A DNA stretch of 64,000 nucleotides from positions 1,482,554-1,546,553 of the forward strand of contig NZ_AZUQ01000001.1 in NCBI RefSeq assembly GCF_000527155.1, read 5' to 3'. The notes below the pieces were generated by a model. It had not been told where the DNA came from and made no database searches. It saw nothing but the letters and a program-made list of their open reading frames with translations. This stretch comes from Haloglycomyces albus DSM 45210 (GTDB lineage Bacteria > Actinomycetota > Actinomycetes > Mycobacteriales > Micromonosporaceae). Positions 20,084 through 28,040 of this stretch are shown one piece after another (positions within the stretch are counted from its first letter, which is position 1; every line of letters begins with the position of its first letter). The translations under genes were made by a program, and so were the position numbers.

Positions 20084-20668
20084 ATGAACGCTCCCGCGAA
20101 TAATGCTCGCGTCACCAGTGCCAAGATCGTGGTCGCCGGCGGGTTCGGTGTCGGTAAGACGACCCTTGTCGGGTCGGTCTCCGAGATCACCCCACTGACC
20201 ACCGAGGCCATTATGACGTCAGCGTCAGAAGGGGTTGACAACAACAACCTCGTGCCGGACAAGGGCACCACGACCGTTGCGATGGACTTTGGGCGTATCA
20301 CCATCGACTCCGAACTGATTCTGTATCTGTTCGGTACTCCCGGACAGAACCGGTTCTGGTTCATGTGGGACGAATTGGTACGCGGTGCCATCGGTGCGGT
20401 GGTACTGGTCGACACTCGCCGATTGGCCGACTGCTTCTCGGTCGTCGACTTCTTCGAACACCGCAAATTGCCCTATGTGGTGGCCGTGAACTGCTTTGAC
20501 GGCAAGCAACTGCACGATCTTGAAGATATTCGTGACGCCCTTCAGGTGTCGTCGGACGTCCCGATCATGTACACCGACGCGCGCAACAGGGAATCCACGA
20601 AACAGGTTCTGATCAAACTGGTCGAGTACGTCTTGACCATGCGTCGCACGCAAACGGTCGGTGTCTAA
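20084..20668 (+). CDS. Conservon small GTP/ATP-binding protein (CvnD type)
   Basis: 194 residues, Ras-like P-loop protein. Walker A is GGFGVGKTTLV at about residue 25, the switch region includes TTVAMDFG at about 64, and GTPGQ at about 85-89 replaces the DxxG motif. The guanine specificity motif appears as AVNCFD rather than NKxD, as usual in this family. It ends the conservon operon, six bases after the DUF742 stop, and is followed by a terminator. MglA-like in fold; it acts as the switch of the complex. Confidence 0.93.
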   Translation: MNAPANNARVTSAKIVVAGGFGVGKTTLVGSVSEITPLTTEAIMTSASEGVDNNNLVPDKGTTTVAMDFGRITIDSELILYLFGTPGQNRFWFMWDELVRGAIGAVVLVDTRRLADCFSVVDFFEHRKLPYVVAVNCFDGKQLHDLEDIRDALQVSSDVPIMYTDARNRESTKQVLIKLVEYVLTMRRTQTVGV

Positions 20669-20690
20669 ACACGACCAAGCCATGAAAAAA

Positions 20691-20717
20691 GCCCGCCTGA
20701 GCGAAGCTCAGGCGGGC
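20691..20717 (+). terminator. Rho-independent terminator after the conservon
   Basis: Twelve-base perfect stem GCCCGCCTGAGC with its complement, three-base loop GAA, flanked by AAAAAA on the left and TTTTT on the right. It can work in both directions and separates the conservon from the convergent gene ending at 20729. Confidence 0.95.
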
Positions 20718-20728
20718 TTTTTCGTCCT

Positions 20729-21439
20729 CTAGCCCCACTGGATCCTCTCACTGATCTTGCTGATGACGGCGCGCCAAGCGATCGCGGTCTGTTCGGTCGG
20801 TTGACGCTTGATGCGGCGCTTGGCCCGCATCCCCCGCAGCCCGCCGTTCAGGCTGTCGCGCAGGAAATTGTCAAAGACGTCCAAGGGCGATCCGGGGTCG
20901 AGCGCCTCGGTGACCGAATCCAGATCCAAGACGTAGGCGGCGTCGCGGGAGAACTCTCCTGCCGCGATAAGGTCTTCGGTCTTCCACGTCCCGCGACGCA
21001 GTTCGGACACCACCCCGCTGAGTTCGTACTCGTCCTCTTCGGCCGGTGCGATGTGCTCAACGGTCAGAGTCTTCTGGAGTTCCTCGTATTCGTCCAACCA
21101 GTCCAATTGGTTTCCGTCGTTGGCTTTGACGTAGTCGACCAGGGCCTCGGGCTCTTCGAACAGCAGAAGCTCGCCTTTGCGTACCAGCATGACCGGGACT
21201 TCCTCCGGCTCGGCGTCATTGGCACTGAAGTCGATATCCTGCGGCTCGGGGTTCGACTCGTCCTCCGGTTCGTCCGAGACGGGCGGGTCCGAGAGATTGC
21301 CCGACCAGTTTGGCAGGGTGTCCGACATTCGATACGCCCGTAGGGTGTAGCCGGTCTTGTGGTTAACGGTGACTGCGATGGGGTCGATACCGAGATCTTT
21401 CCAGTATTGCTCGACCTCACGACTGCGTTTGGAGCTCAT
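20729..21439 (-). CDS. Conserved hypothetical acidic protein, unrecognised
   Basis: 236 residues, no family recognised. An N-terminal section of about 35 residues (EVEQYWKDLGIDPIAVTV) is followed by an acidic linker at about 55-85, then a domain of about 150 residues rich in Asp/Glu, ending in a basic stretch AKRRIKRQP. No signal peptide or membrane segment. Start ATG 21439 with GAAGGA five bases upstream. It lies ten bases downstream of the mutase-like gene, so the two are one operon, probably transcribed together and perhaps functionally linked. The longer open frame upstream is a shadow of the mutase gene. Confidence 0.78.
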   Translation of the reverse strand: MSSKRSREVEQYWKDLGIDPIAVTVNHKTGYTLRAYRMSDTLPNWSGNLSDPPVSDEPEDESNPEPQDIDFSANDAEPEEVPVMLVRKGELLLFEEPEALVDYVKANDGNQLDWLDEYEELQKTLTVEHIAPAEEDEYELSGVVSELRRGTWKTEDLIAAGEFSRDAAYVLDLDSVTEALDPGSPLDVFDNFLRDSLNGGLRGMRAKRRIKRQPTEQTAIAWRAVISKISERIQWG

Positions 21440-21449
21440 AGTTCCTTCC

Positions 21450-22886
21450 CTAGTAGGCGATCCCCAGAAGTCCGTTGACTTCAGTGGACAATGCCTCCAC
21501 GCTAGCGCGTGCCCGTTCCCGCGATACCGCCAGGCCGGGTTGTGAGGATTCCTTGACTTCGGCCCGGAAATGCGGGCGAGGAGAGTTGTACAGCCGCACG
21601 GTGAAGCTCGCACTGGACAGGCTGACGTGGTCGTCGTCGGCGGCGACGGCCCGCACGTTTTCGTCCAGCAGTCGCTCACACTTCGCCAAGCGTCGCAGGT
21701 AGACGTCGGCGTCGTTGTCGGCCGGAAGCGGTTGACGGTTGCTGACGAAGACCCCGTGTTCCTCGGCCAGCTCGTCCAGACGCTCCACCGGGGTACGGAA
21801 CTGGGCCGCCATCCCGGCGGCGATCTCGGTGAGCACCAGGGCGGTGGCGATACCGTCGCCGTGGTCGACCAGGTCCGGCGCGGGACAGTGTTCCCTACCG
21901 TCGGGGCCGGCGGTGAAACGATAGGCCGGACCGTCGTCCCCGACGGCACGCCATTCGACACCATGGGTTTCACACAGGGCCTGAATCAATCCGTGGTCGC
22001 CGATGTAGGTGCCGCGACGGCCCTTGCGCATCCAATGGTCGGCCAGCAGAATCCCCATGTCGGTCGCCGAGAGGTCCCGCCATTGCTCATCGTCGTGATA
22101 GCTCACCGAACACGTCGTTCCCTCCGGAGACAGCCGCAGTATCAGACGGCTGCCGTCGGATTCGGCCTGCTCGTCAAGCTTGTCGGAATCGGTGTGCGTC
22201 ACGGGACCGAATCCCGCCTCTTCCAAAGCTTCGGCCAGCAGGGGATGGTCGCACACCAGGGGAATGATCTTGGGATCGAATCTATCCACCAACGACACCA
22301 GAGATTCGAGGTATCGCTCCCTGAGGTCGTCCGGAGCCACGTCGGGTTCCGGGCCGACGGGGATCTCGGTCAACGGCCCGATCTGCGCCGTCGTGGAAGG
22401 CAATGTGGCCTCGTCGGGCCCGTCGATGACGGTCATTCGCGCCCGTTCGCCTCCGACGTCGCTGGCGGTGAACATGATGCCGCAGACGGCGGCCGTATGC
22501 CGGGTGGCGTGGGTGAGAACCGGAGTGGCCACCGGATCGGAAATGATCAGGGCCTTCCGGCCGGAACCGGTCACGACTCGTCCGGCCGTCTCCGCCAGGC
22601 GCGCGGTTGCCGCCGAGCCGTCGTGGGCGAGCAACACCGGTCCGTCGAGCTGCAACCGCTGGAGCAGGGCGGTGGTGTAGGCGCGAACGGTGGCGGTGTT
22701 GAGGCCGTTCGGTCCGGCACGCAGCGGTCCCTCCAGAATGTGCGGTTCGTGGAAGCGGTCGCGTAGTTCGGCGGCGGACTCGGGGAGCCGATCGAGGAGA
22801 CGATACAGTTCGTCCCGATCGGCCGGGTCAGGGTCGTCGGTAATCCAGGTGAAAATGGTGGTACGGAGATCTGCGATATCGTCCAT
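21450..22886 (-). CDS. Degenerate phosphohexomutase (phosphomannomutase-like), likely inactive
   Basis: 478 residues. The order of segments matches actinobacterial phosphomannomutases: an N-terminal helix with DDPDPADRDELYRLLD, then PLRAGPNGLN, then an active-site-like strand GIMFTASDVGG, then LSATDMGILLADHW, then a sugar-binding-loop region HGDGIATALVLTEIAA. Three catalytic elements are altered: the phosphoserine loop TASHNP reads TASDVG, the metal loop DPDADR reads SDGSR, and FGTAGLRG is shortened. The protein is shorter than typical enzymes (about 550). It is intact, without frameshift, so probably kept for a non-catalytic role. Start ATG 22886 with GGAAAG upstream. Operon with the unknown gene behind it. 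Confidence 0.75.
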   Translation of the reverse strand: MDDIADLRTTIFTWITDDPDPADRDELYRLLDRLPESAAELRDRFHEPHILEGPLRAGPNGLNTATVRAYTTALLQRLQLDGPVLLAHDGSAATARLAETAGRVVTGSGRKALIISDPVATPVLTHATRHTAAVCGIMFTASDVGGERARMTVIDGPDEATLPSTTAQIGPLTEIPVGPEPDVAPDDLRERYLESLVSLVDRFDPKIIPLVCDHPLLAEALEEAGFGPVTHTDSDKLDEQAESDGSRLILRLSPEGTTCSVSYHDDEQWRDLSATDMGILLADHWMRKGRRGTYIGDHGLIQALCETHGVEWRAVGDDGPAYRFTAGPDGREHCPAPDLVDHGDGIATALVLTEIAAGMAAQFRTPVERLDELAEEHGVFVSNRQPLPADNDADVYLRRLAKCERLLDENVRAVAADDDHVSLSSASFTVRLYNSPRPHFRAEVKESSQPGLAVSRERARASVEALSTEVNGLLGIAY

Positions 22887-23374
22887 GCGTTGATCTTTCC
22901 ATAAAATCGGGTCGATGAGTTCCCGTTCTCAACGGATTCAGCGACGGGCGTGTGGCGTTCCCACCATTGCCGACCGGGGTTCGGTCGGCGGTCACGAGGA
23001 CGTACGGCGGTGCGGTGCACCAGCGCGAAGACGCTCGTGGGGTGGGAGTCGGTAGCACGAGGGCCGTCGATGGGACGGATTGTCGTTGTCGTGTGTCGTG
23101 CGAGCCGGCCGTAACTCGGTGGGAGTGGCGGCGGCAGAGCCGTCAGGGCATGTCGTGCCCGGTTGGAAATATGTTACTACAGAGTATCCGTAGACGCACG
23201 CCTGTTAGGCAGTCGATTGACGTCGCCGATGGCGACGATTCGAGGCGGTCCTTGCTGCGGCGTCCAGTGATGATGCGGTCGTTTTCGGGGCGAACGCCGC
23301 CCAAGGGCGGGATACATTCGGGCTCACCACGTTGGCCACACGCTTATTATGCCCAACATGGCTCACCAGACGTT
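22887..23374. other. 490-bp gene-free stretch
   Basis: Lies between the mutase-like gene start and the stop of the GNAT gene. The promoter of the mutase operon should be here. Frames open on the plus strand have no family resemblance and lie mainly antisense to the GNAT gene. Nothing else recognised. Confidence 0.4.
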
Positions 23375-24241
23375 CTATCCGACCCGGCGCAGATCCGGTA
23401 CTGCGGGTTCTGGCTGGTATCCGGCGGAGCGGTAGGTGGCGACGGCTGCGGTATTGGAGCCTTCGGCGCATACGGTCGCGCTGGACGAACCCATGTCCTG
23501 CAAAGCTTCGGCGGCGGCGACCGCAATTGCCCTGCCATAACCGTGTCCCTGATGGTCGCTGTGCACGCCCAGAGGTTCAAGCATGCCGATGTTCCCTGGA
23601 CCCGCTGACCAGACGGTCGTGCCCGCGACCGCGTCGCCTCGGTCGTCGTACCCGATAAGGCATCGGGCATTGGCGTACATCGGCCCGGCGGCAACGGCCC
23701 GCCATCGCTCCACGCTGAACTTCGACCCGGTGAACGCCCCGCGGTGAACCGCGACCCGGTCGGCGACCCGATCAGGGCCGACCACCTCGACCCGCAGGCC
23801 ACAGTCCGCAACAGGTTCGCTCAGATCACGAAACATCGGAATCCACGGTTCATCCGGTTCCCAGCCGTCTTCCAGAAGAACCTCGCGGAATCGGCCCTTC
23901 CAGAGCGCTTCCACACTGCCGTTTTCCGCCGACAGGACGCCACGGTCGGGTCGCGTCAGATCCTCGGCCATCTGACGGGCGAGCGCTTCATCCTCGCGCG
24001 TTTCCGGATCGATGGCCAACCGCACCAGGTCGGGGCCGTCGAGCAGACCGACTCCGAGAATCCGATCCCGGCGACTCCATGTTCGTACCGCCGCGGCGGT
24101 CTTCTCCGGGCCGAACTGCCAGTACCATCCGATGTCCCCCGGATGCAGTTGCGGTGGAGCCCCTTCGTACTGCCACTCCATCATCGTGTGTACAACCTCG
24201 ACCAAGTCGCCGGGACTCGGTGTACTCAACAGAATAGTCAT
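23375..24241 (-). CDS. GNAT-family N-acetyltransferase
   Basis: 288 residues. The acetyl-CoA-binding motif is VHSDHQGHGYGRAIA near residue 220 and a following helix AEALQDMG; the closing strand NTAAVATYRSAGYQ is also typical. The N-terminal half is a second, divergent GNAT-like region, so this may be a double-GNAT protein. Substrate unknown. I use ATG 24241; the frame is open to 24301, but the extra residues show no ribosome site. Confidence 0.82.
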   Translation of the reverse strand: MTILLSTPSPGDLVEVVHTMMEWQYEGAPPQLHPGDIGWYWQFGPEKTAAAVRTWSRRDRILGVGLLDGPDLVRLAIDPETREDEALARQMAEDLTRPDRGVLSAENGSVEALWKGRFREVLLEDGWEPDEPWIPMFRDLSEPVADCGLRVEVVGPDRVADRVAVHRGAFTGSKFSVERWRAVAAGPMYANARCLIGYDDRGDAVAGTTVWSAGPGNIGMLEPLGVHSDHQGHGYGRAIAVAAAEALQDMGSSSATVCAEGSNTAAVATYRSAGYQPEPAVPDLRRVG

Positions 24242-24460
24242 CCTGTGATTAAATACGGTCGCACCCAACGCGTCCAACGATTTTCCACCAAACGCCGGCA
24301 CAACGGCTCGACGCCGGCGGCAACACCTGCTCGCTACCGGACGATCGGATTGTTGACCCGGAGTGCTCCATCAGCAGTGGCGGGACCTGGCGACACGATA
24401 CGCGAAACAGGCCTCGATGTACCGAGCGAGCCTGCTGGTTGCCGACACCTTGTGTTCCTC

Positions 24461-24497
24461 AAAAAAGAAGGGCCGTCCGTTGGATTGGACGACCCTT
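24461..24497 (-). terminator. Rho-independent terminator of the lipoprotein gene
   Basis: An 11-bp stem (24468-24478 with 24487-24497) with one mismatch. On the minus strand it is followed closely by TTTTTT (24461-24466). It lies about 55 bp past the stop at 24553. Confidence 0.85.
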
Positions 24498-24552
24498 ACA
24501 GTTCGGGTTACCGATCGCAACACGATGTCGCGATGGCGATGTAGTTGAAGGA

Positions 24553-25434
24553 CTATTCCGCCAGTGCCGCGTCCCAGAGGAAGTCGGACACCTGCGAACT
24601 GATCTCCATTCCCGCGTCGCGGAGATCGGAGTCTATAGCGCTGAGTAGCGGAAACGGGTCAAAGTATCGTACCGTGCTACCACCGCTGGAGGTTTCGGTG
24701 ACGATCGCGTGCGTGGGGACCACCAGCGCCGCCTCCGGGAACTCCTCGATCAGCGACGAGCTGTCGGTCTCTCCTTCTACTCCAAGGGCGATGAGGTTCT
24801 GCGATTCGGCGGATTCCAGGTGCTCGACGGTCACGTCCTGCGATTCCGCTTGATCGTCCAGGGTTTGGAGAAGATCGGAGGCGGAATGCTCGGAGTCGAC
24901 CTGCGTGAAGGTCACTGCTGCGGGAGTGCTGATGTCGGGATCGCCGTCGCTGAGGTCCGTAATGCTTTCTTCGATGGGATCCCAGGCGGCGGCGACGTCC
25001 TCGGCCGATTCGCCCATGTTCTGTTCGAAGATGTCGACCTGTGAGTTCGGGCCGAGGTAGCTGATTCGGCTACCGGCCTCGTCCTCCCAGACGCCGATGC
25101 GGAAGGGAAGGATGAGATTGAGAGTCGGGTGCAGCTCGGCGGTGTCCACATCAGTCGGAGTAACCGACAGTATGCCGAGGTCGGAATCGGACTCGACCTC
25201 GTAGGCGTCGTCGAGGTCATCGGTGAGCGTCGCGCGAACGGATTCGGGATCGTCCTCGGCGAAGTGGCTGCGTATTTCCAAGTCGGAGTCGGGGAAATCG
25301 GGATCGGGACCGAGTGGTCGGTCGTCCTCTTTTTCGGGAAGTTCCGAGTCGTCATCGCTGGAGTCGGAGCAGGCGCCGACTCCCACCAGGAGAGCCGACG
25401 CGAGCAGAAAGGCGCTGATCCGGGAGTTTTTCAT
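24553..25434 (-). CDS. Secreted lipoprotein, unknown function
   Basis: 293 residues. A signal peptide with lipobox LVGVGAC puts the acylated Cys at about residue 20; an acidic Asp/Glu/Ser linker follows. The rest is a soluble domain of about 220 residues, acidic and unrecognised. Start ATG 25434 with GGAGAAG just upstream. The gene begins 36 bp from the right end of the TnpB element, so its native upstream region has been replaced; the element may now supply or block its transcription. Confidence 0.82.
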   Translation of the reverse strand: MKNSRISAFLLASALLVGVGACSDSSDDDSELPEKEDDRPLGPDPDFPDSDLEIRSHFAEDDPESVRATLTDDLDDAYEVESDSDLGILSVTPTDVDTAELHPTLNLILPFRIGVWEDEAGSRISYLGPNSQVDIFEQNMGESAEDVAAAWDPIEESITDLSDGDPDISTPAAVTFTQVDSEHSASDLLQTLDDQAESQDVTVEHLESAESQNLIALGVEGETDSSSLIEEFPEAALVVPTHAIVTETSSGGSTVRYFDPFPLLSAIDSDLRDAGMEISSQVSDFLWDAALAE

Positions 25435-25469
25435 TGCTTCTCCTATGGGTACGGCGTAGTTGCGGCACT

Positions 25470-25620
25470 TGACTTCCTCCCCACGGCTCAAGGCCGGGGG
25501 ATTCCAACCGGTGAGACCGGTTGACGCACGAGCCCTCGCGGGTGTGCTGGTTCCTGCTTCGCAGACTGACTCATGTCTCCGTCTCCACAGGCTGAGACCG
25601 CAAGCCCTGCGGCCTTAAGG
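25470..25620 (-). ncRNA. Putative omega RNA of TnpB (3' end of tnpB plus right end)
   Basis: By analogy with characterised TnpB systems, the guide RNA overlaps the tnpB 3' end and runs through the right-end hairpin; the guide would be the flanking chromosomal bases just beyond it, about 25445-25470, leading into the lipoprotein 5' region. The hairpin is seen; transcription and processing are inferred. Confidence 0.4.
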
Positions 25621-26717
25621 ATGTTTCTCGCCGCGTTCACGTCCGCATTCGCCCGATGCCCGCAGGCTGTGCAGCAGAAACTCGCTTGGCTATCGCGGTT
25701 GTCCGCTGCACAGTGTCCGCAGGCATGACAGGTCTGTGACGTGTACGCAGGATGGATCGTGACCAGCTTGGTTCCGGTGTACCGGGCCTTCGAGGCCAGC
25801 GCGAGTTCGAGCCGGTGCCAGCCTTTGTCGAGGATGGCCCGGTTGAGTCCGGCTTTCGCCTTGACATTCCGCTCACTCGCACGCGCAGTCATGTTCTTAG
25901 TCTTGAGGTCTTCCAGCACCACCACGGCATTGTCGGACGCGATCCGGTGCGCCACCTGCGCGGTGAAATCGCCGCGCCGATCGGTGACCCGGCAGGACAG
26001 ACGCCGCAGCCGAGCCAGTGTCCCGCCCCACGACGCCGAGCCCTTCCTCTGCCGGGCCAGCTGTTGCTGGAGGCGCTTATACCGCTTCACCTCGCCGGGA
26101 GTGACGAACGCGCGGTCATGGAACCGGCCGTCCGACGTAACCGCCGCATAGGTGACACCCCGATCGATCCCAACCGCCGCACCAGGGTCCGAATGCTGTT
26201 CAGGCGTGGTCTGGCCATCGTCCACAAGAAACGATATCCACCACCGACCTGCCTTAAACGATACGGTAGCCGACCGTATCGGACCACCGAGAGCACGTGT
26301 AGAACGGTAAGTGACCCACCCGAGTTTGGGGAGCTTCACCCTCCCCCATTTCCGGTTGATCCGCTCCACGGCCATGGGTTTCGGGTCAGGAAACCGAAAC
26401 GACGGAGACCACCGATGCTTCGCTCTCCACCGGACGGTAAACGTCCCATGCTCCCGGCACGCCCGGTCAAGATCCCGCAAAGTCTGCTGGAGGAGGTGCG
26501 ACGGCGCGGCGGCCAGCCATTCCAGGCCGGGTTCGCGTTTCGCTTCGGCCAGTTGGCGGGCTTGTGGAACGTAGTTCGCCCATGCTCCTTTGCGACGCGC
26601 CTCCCGGCGCTGATCCAGCGCGGCATTCCACACCGCCCGGCAGACGCCTCCGTACTCGGTACACGCTTCGACCTGCTCGGGGGTGAGCTTGAGACGAAAA
26701 CGGCGACCGGTCAACAT
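25488..26717 (-). CDS. tnpB: RNA-guided endonuclease TnpB
   Basis: About 409 residues. RuvC residues are complete: Asp in GIDRGV, Glu in VVLEDLKTKNM and Asp in ADVNAARN. Between the last two lies a four-cysteine zinc ribbon (CHAC...CTAC). An N-terminal helix-turn-helix segment starts RRFRLKLTPEQ, the usual TnpB opening. I choose ATG 26717 after AAGG; the frame extends to 26756 with no better site. TnpB cuts DNA guided by its omega RNA and preserves the element after excision. All catalytic residues are intact, so activity is plausible. Confidence 0.93.
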   Translation of the reverse strand: MLTGRRFRLKLTPEQVEACTEYGGVCRAVWNAALDQRREARRKGAWANYVPQARQLAEAKREPGLEWLAAAPSHLLQQTLRDLDRACREHGTFTVRWRAKHRWSPSFRFPDPKPMAVERINRKWGRVKLPKLGWVTYRSTRALGGPIRSATVSFKAGRWWISFLVDDGQTTPEQHSDPGAAVGIDRGVTYAAVTSDGRFHDRAFVTPGEVKRYKRLQQQLARQRKGSASWGGTLARLRRLSCRVTDRRGDFTAQVAHRIASDNAVVVLEDLKTKNMTARASERNVKAKAGLNRAILDKGWHRLELALASKARYTGTKLVTIHPAYTSQTCHACGHCAADNRDSQASFCCTACGHRANADVNAARNILKAAGLAVSACGDGDMSQSAKQEPAHPRGLVRQPVSPVGIPRP

Positions 26718-26932
26718 GCACACCACCTTATCGTTGGGGTCTGACATCGCGGTCATTGATGTGCTTACCCCACGGCTAAAGCCAGGGCCCTGCGCACTAC
26801 GAATCTCCGATCAGGGGCGAGGAGGTTGATATGCATTCATATCACGTTTGTACGATACCCGATCCGAACCCGGTAGGGAACTCGCGAGCGCGGCGAAATC
26901 TGTGCGAAGGGAAGGTACTCAGGGGGACAGGG

Positions 26933-26967
26933 GTTTGAGTCGGGATGCCGGGCACCCCGACTCAAAC
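26933..26967 (-). terminator. Hairpin after the lysozyme gene
   Basis: A 12-bp perfect stem GTTTGAGTCGGG with its complement lies 12 bp past the lysozyme stop. There is no T-run after it on the minus strand, so it may act as a transcript 3'-end stabiliser or a weak terminator. Confidence 0.55.
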
Positions 26968-26978
26968 GGGCAACGGAT

Positions 26979-27746
26979 TTAGGTGTTATTGGCGAGCGCG
27001 ATCAGGCGGCTGCGCGATCCGTTGAACTTGTTGCGGTCGACGTTTCCGGAGATTCCAGAGACGCTGCCGCTGTTGGTGTACTGCCAGAACGTCCAGAAGG
27101 TGTTGTTCCAGCCTGCGGGGAGGCTGGGGTTTTCGCTGGACGTCCAGTGGGCGACCCACAGCGGGCTCTTGCTGGCCATTCCGGACCAGTAGTTGGTGCA
27201 GGTGTTCCACCAGCTGGCGGTGGTGTAGATGACGACGTCGCGTCCGGTCCGGGCCTTGTAGGTGTTGTAGAAATCGGTGATCCAGCTGCGCATCTGTGAG
27301 GCGGAGAGTCCGTAGCACATGGCGCCGCTGGGGTTGTTTTCGATGTCCAACACACCGGGCAGGGTGCGGTCGTCGGCCGACCATGCTCCTCCGTTGGAGG
27401 CGAAGAAGTTGGCCTGGGTGGAACCGGCGGAGTAGTTCGGGCGGGCAAAGTGGTAGGCACCGCGGACGACTCCGGCGTAGTAGGCGTTCGGGTAGTTGCT
27501 GTTGAATTGCGGGTCGGTGTAGCTGGTACCCTCCGTCGCCTTGATGTAGGCGAATTCGATGCCATCGTTGCGAACGGCCGACCAGTTGATGCTGCCTTGC
27601 CAGTGGGAGACGTCGACTCCCTGTACGCCGGAATAGTGCGAGGCCGATGCCGGCGTGGCCGTGAGGAATCCGCCGAACATGACGGCGAATGCCGATACGG
27701 CAGCGACAAGGAGCGTCCGTACGCTCCGTTTACGTCCTGTAGCCAT
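26979..27746 (-). CDS. Secreted GH25 lysozyme (N-acetylmuramidase)
   Basis: 255 residues. A basic N-terminus and hydrophobic core end in TPASASH, a likely signal-peptidase site near residue 36. The mature part is one GH25 domain: GVDVSHWQG at about 42, AYIKATEG, and PGVLDIENN at about 130 containing the conserved acidic catalytic residues. The family splits the beta-1,4 bond between MurNAc and GlcNAc, as cellosyl-type lysozymes do. No cell-wall binding repeats are present. Start ATG 27746. Likely roles are wall remodelling or attack on other bacteria. Confidence 0.93.
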   Translation of the reverse strand: MATGRKRSVRTLLVAAVSAFAVMFGGFLTATPASASHYSGVQGVDVSHWQGSINWSAVRNDGIEFAYIKATEGTSYTDPQFNSNYPNAYYAGVVRGAYHFARPNYSAGSTQANFFASNGGAWSADDRTLPGVLDIENNPSGAMCYGLSASQMRSWITDFYNTYKARTGRDVVIYTTASWWNTCTNYWSGMASKSPLWVAHWTSSENPSLPAGWNNTFWTFWQYTNSGSVSGISGNVDRNKFNGSRSRLIALANNT

Positions 27747-27793
27747 TTGTATTTACCTATCCATTCTTGTGAATTTCTTGGATGGGATGATGT

Positions 27794-27815
27794 GAAGGTA
27801 GGTCAAATTACCTTC
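27794..27815. promoter_or_regulatory. Possible operator: GAAGGTA inverted repeat upstream of lysozyme
   Basis: GAAGGTA (27794-27800) and its exact complement TACCTTC (27809-27815) are separated by eight bases, about 50 bp upstream of the lysozyme start, in an otherwise AT-rich gene-free stretch (27747-28040). The size fits a dimeric regulator site. No regulator is known. Confidence 0.35.
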
Positions 27816-28040
27816 GCGTAGATTGTCGGATGATCCCACGCATGAGTCAATAGGAATATAGGAAAATATTGAATTAACATTCGGGCAAGTCGAGTCGCCG
27901 AAGTGACACGGGACGTTGACATGCCGATATTGTCAAGGGGAAAAGTGAGGGGCGCAAGAAGATGCAGGTGTATAAGACGTAAATATACCTAGTTGTCGCC
28001 AACCTGACAATCGTGTGTCCGATGTGTGCCACCGACACTC

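Larger units (their letters stand above)
25470..26800 (-). mobile_element. IS200/IS605-group element carrying only tnpB
   Basis: Two similar subterminal hairpins mark the ends. The left end (minus-strand sense) is CCCTGGCTTTAGCCGTGGGG at 26768-26787; the right end is a related hairpin at 25479-25500 with the TnpB stop codon in it. Both share GCCGTGGGG. No tnpA (Y1 transposase) is present, so it is an IS1341-type solo tnpB element that needs TnpA in trans. The exact ends are estimated to within some tens of bases. Confidence 0.8.

Noticed and set aside
22952-23608. 218-codon plus-strand frame between the mutase-like and GNAT genes
   Set aside because: Partly antisense to the GNAT coding part and without any recognisable feature or ribosome site.
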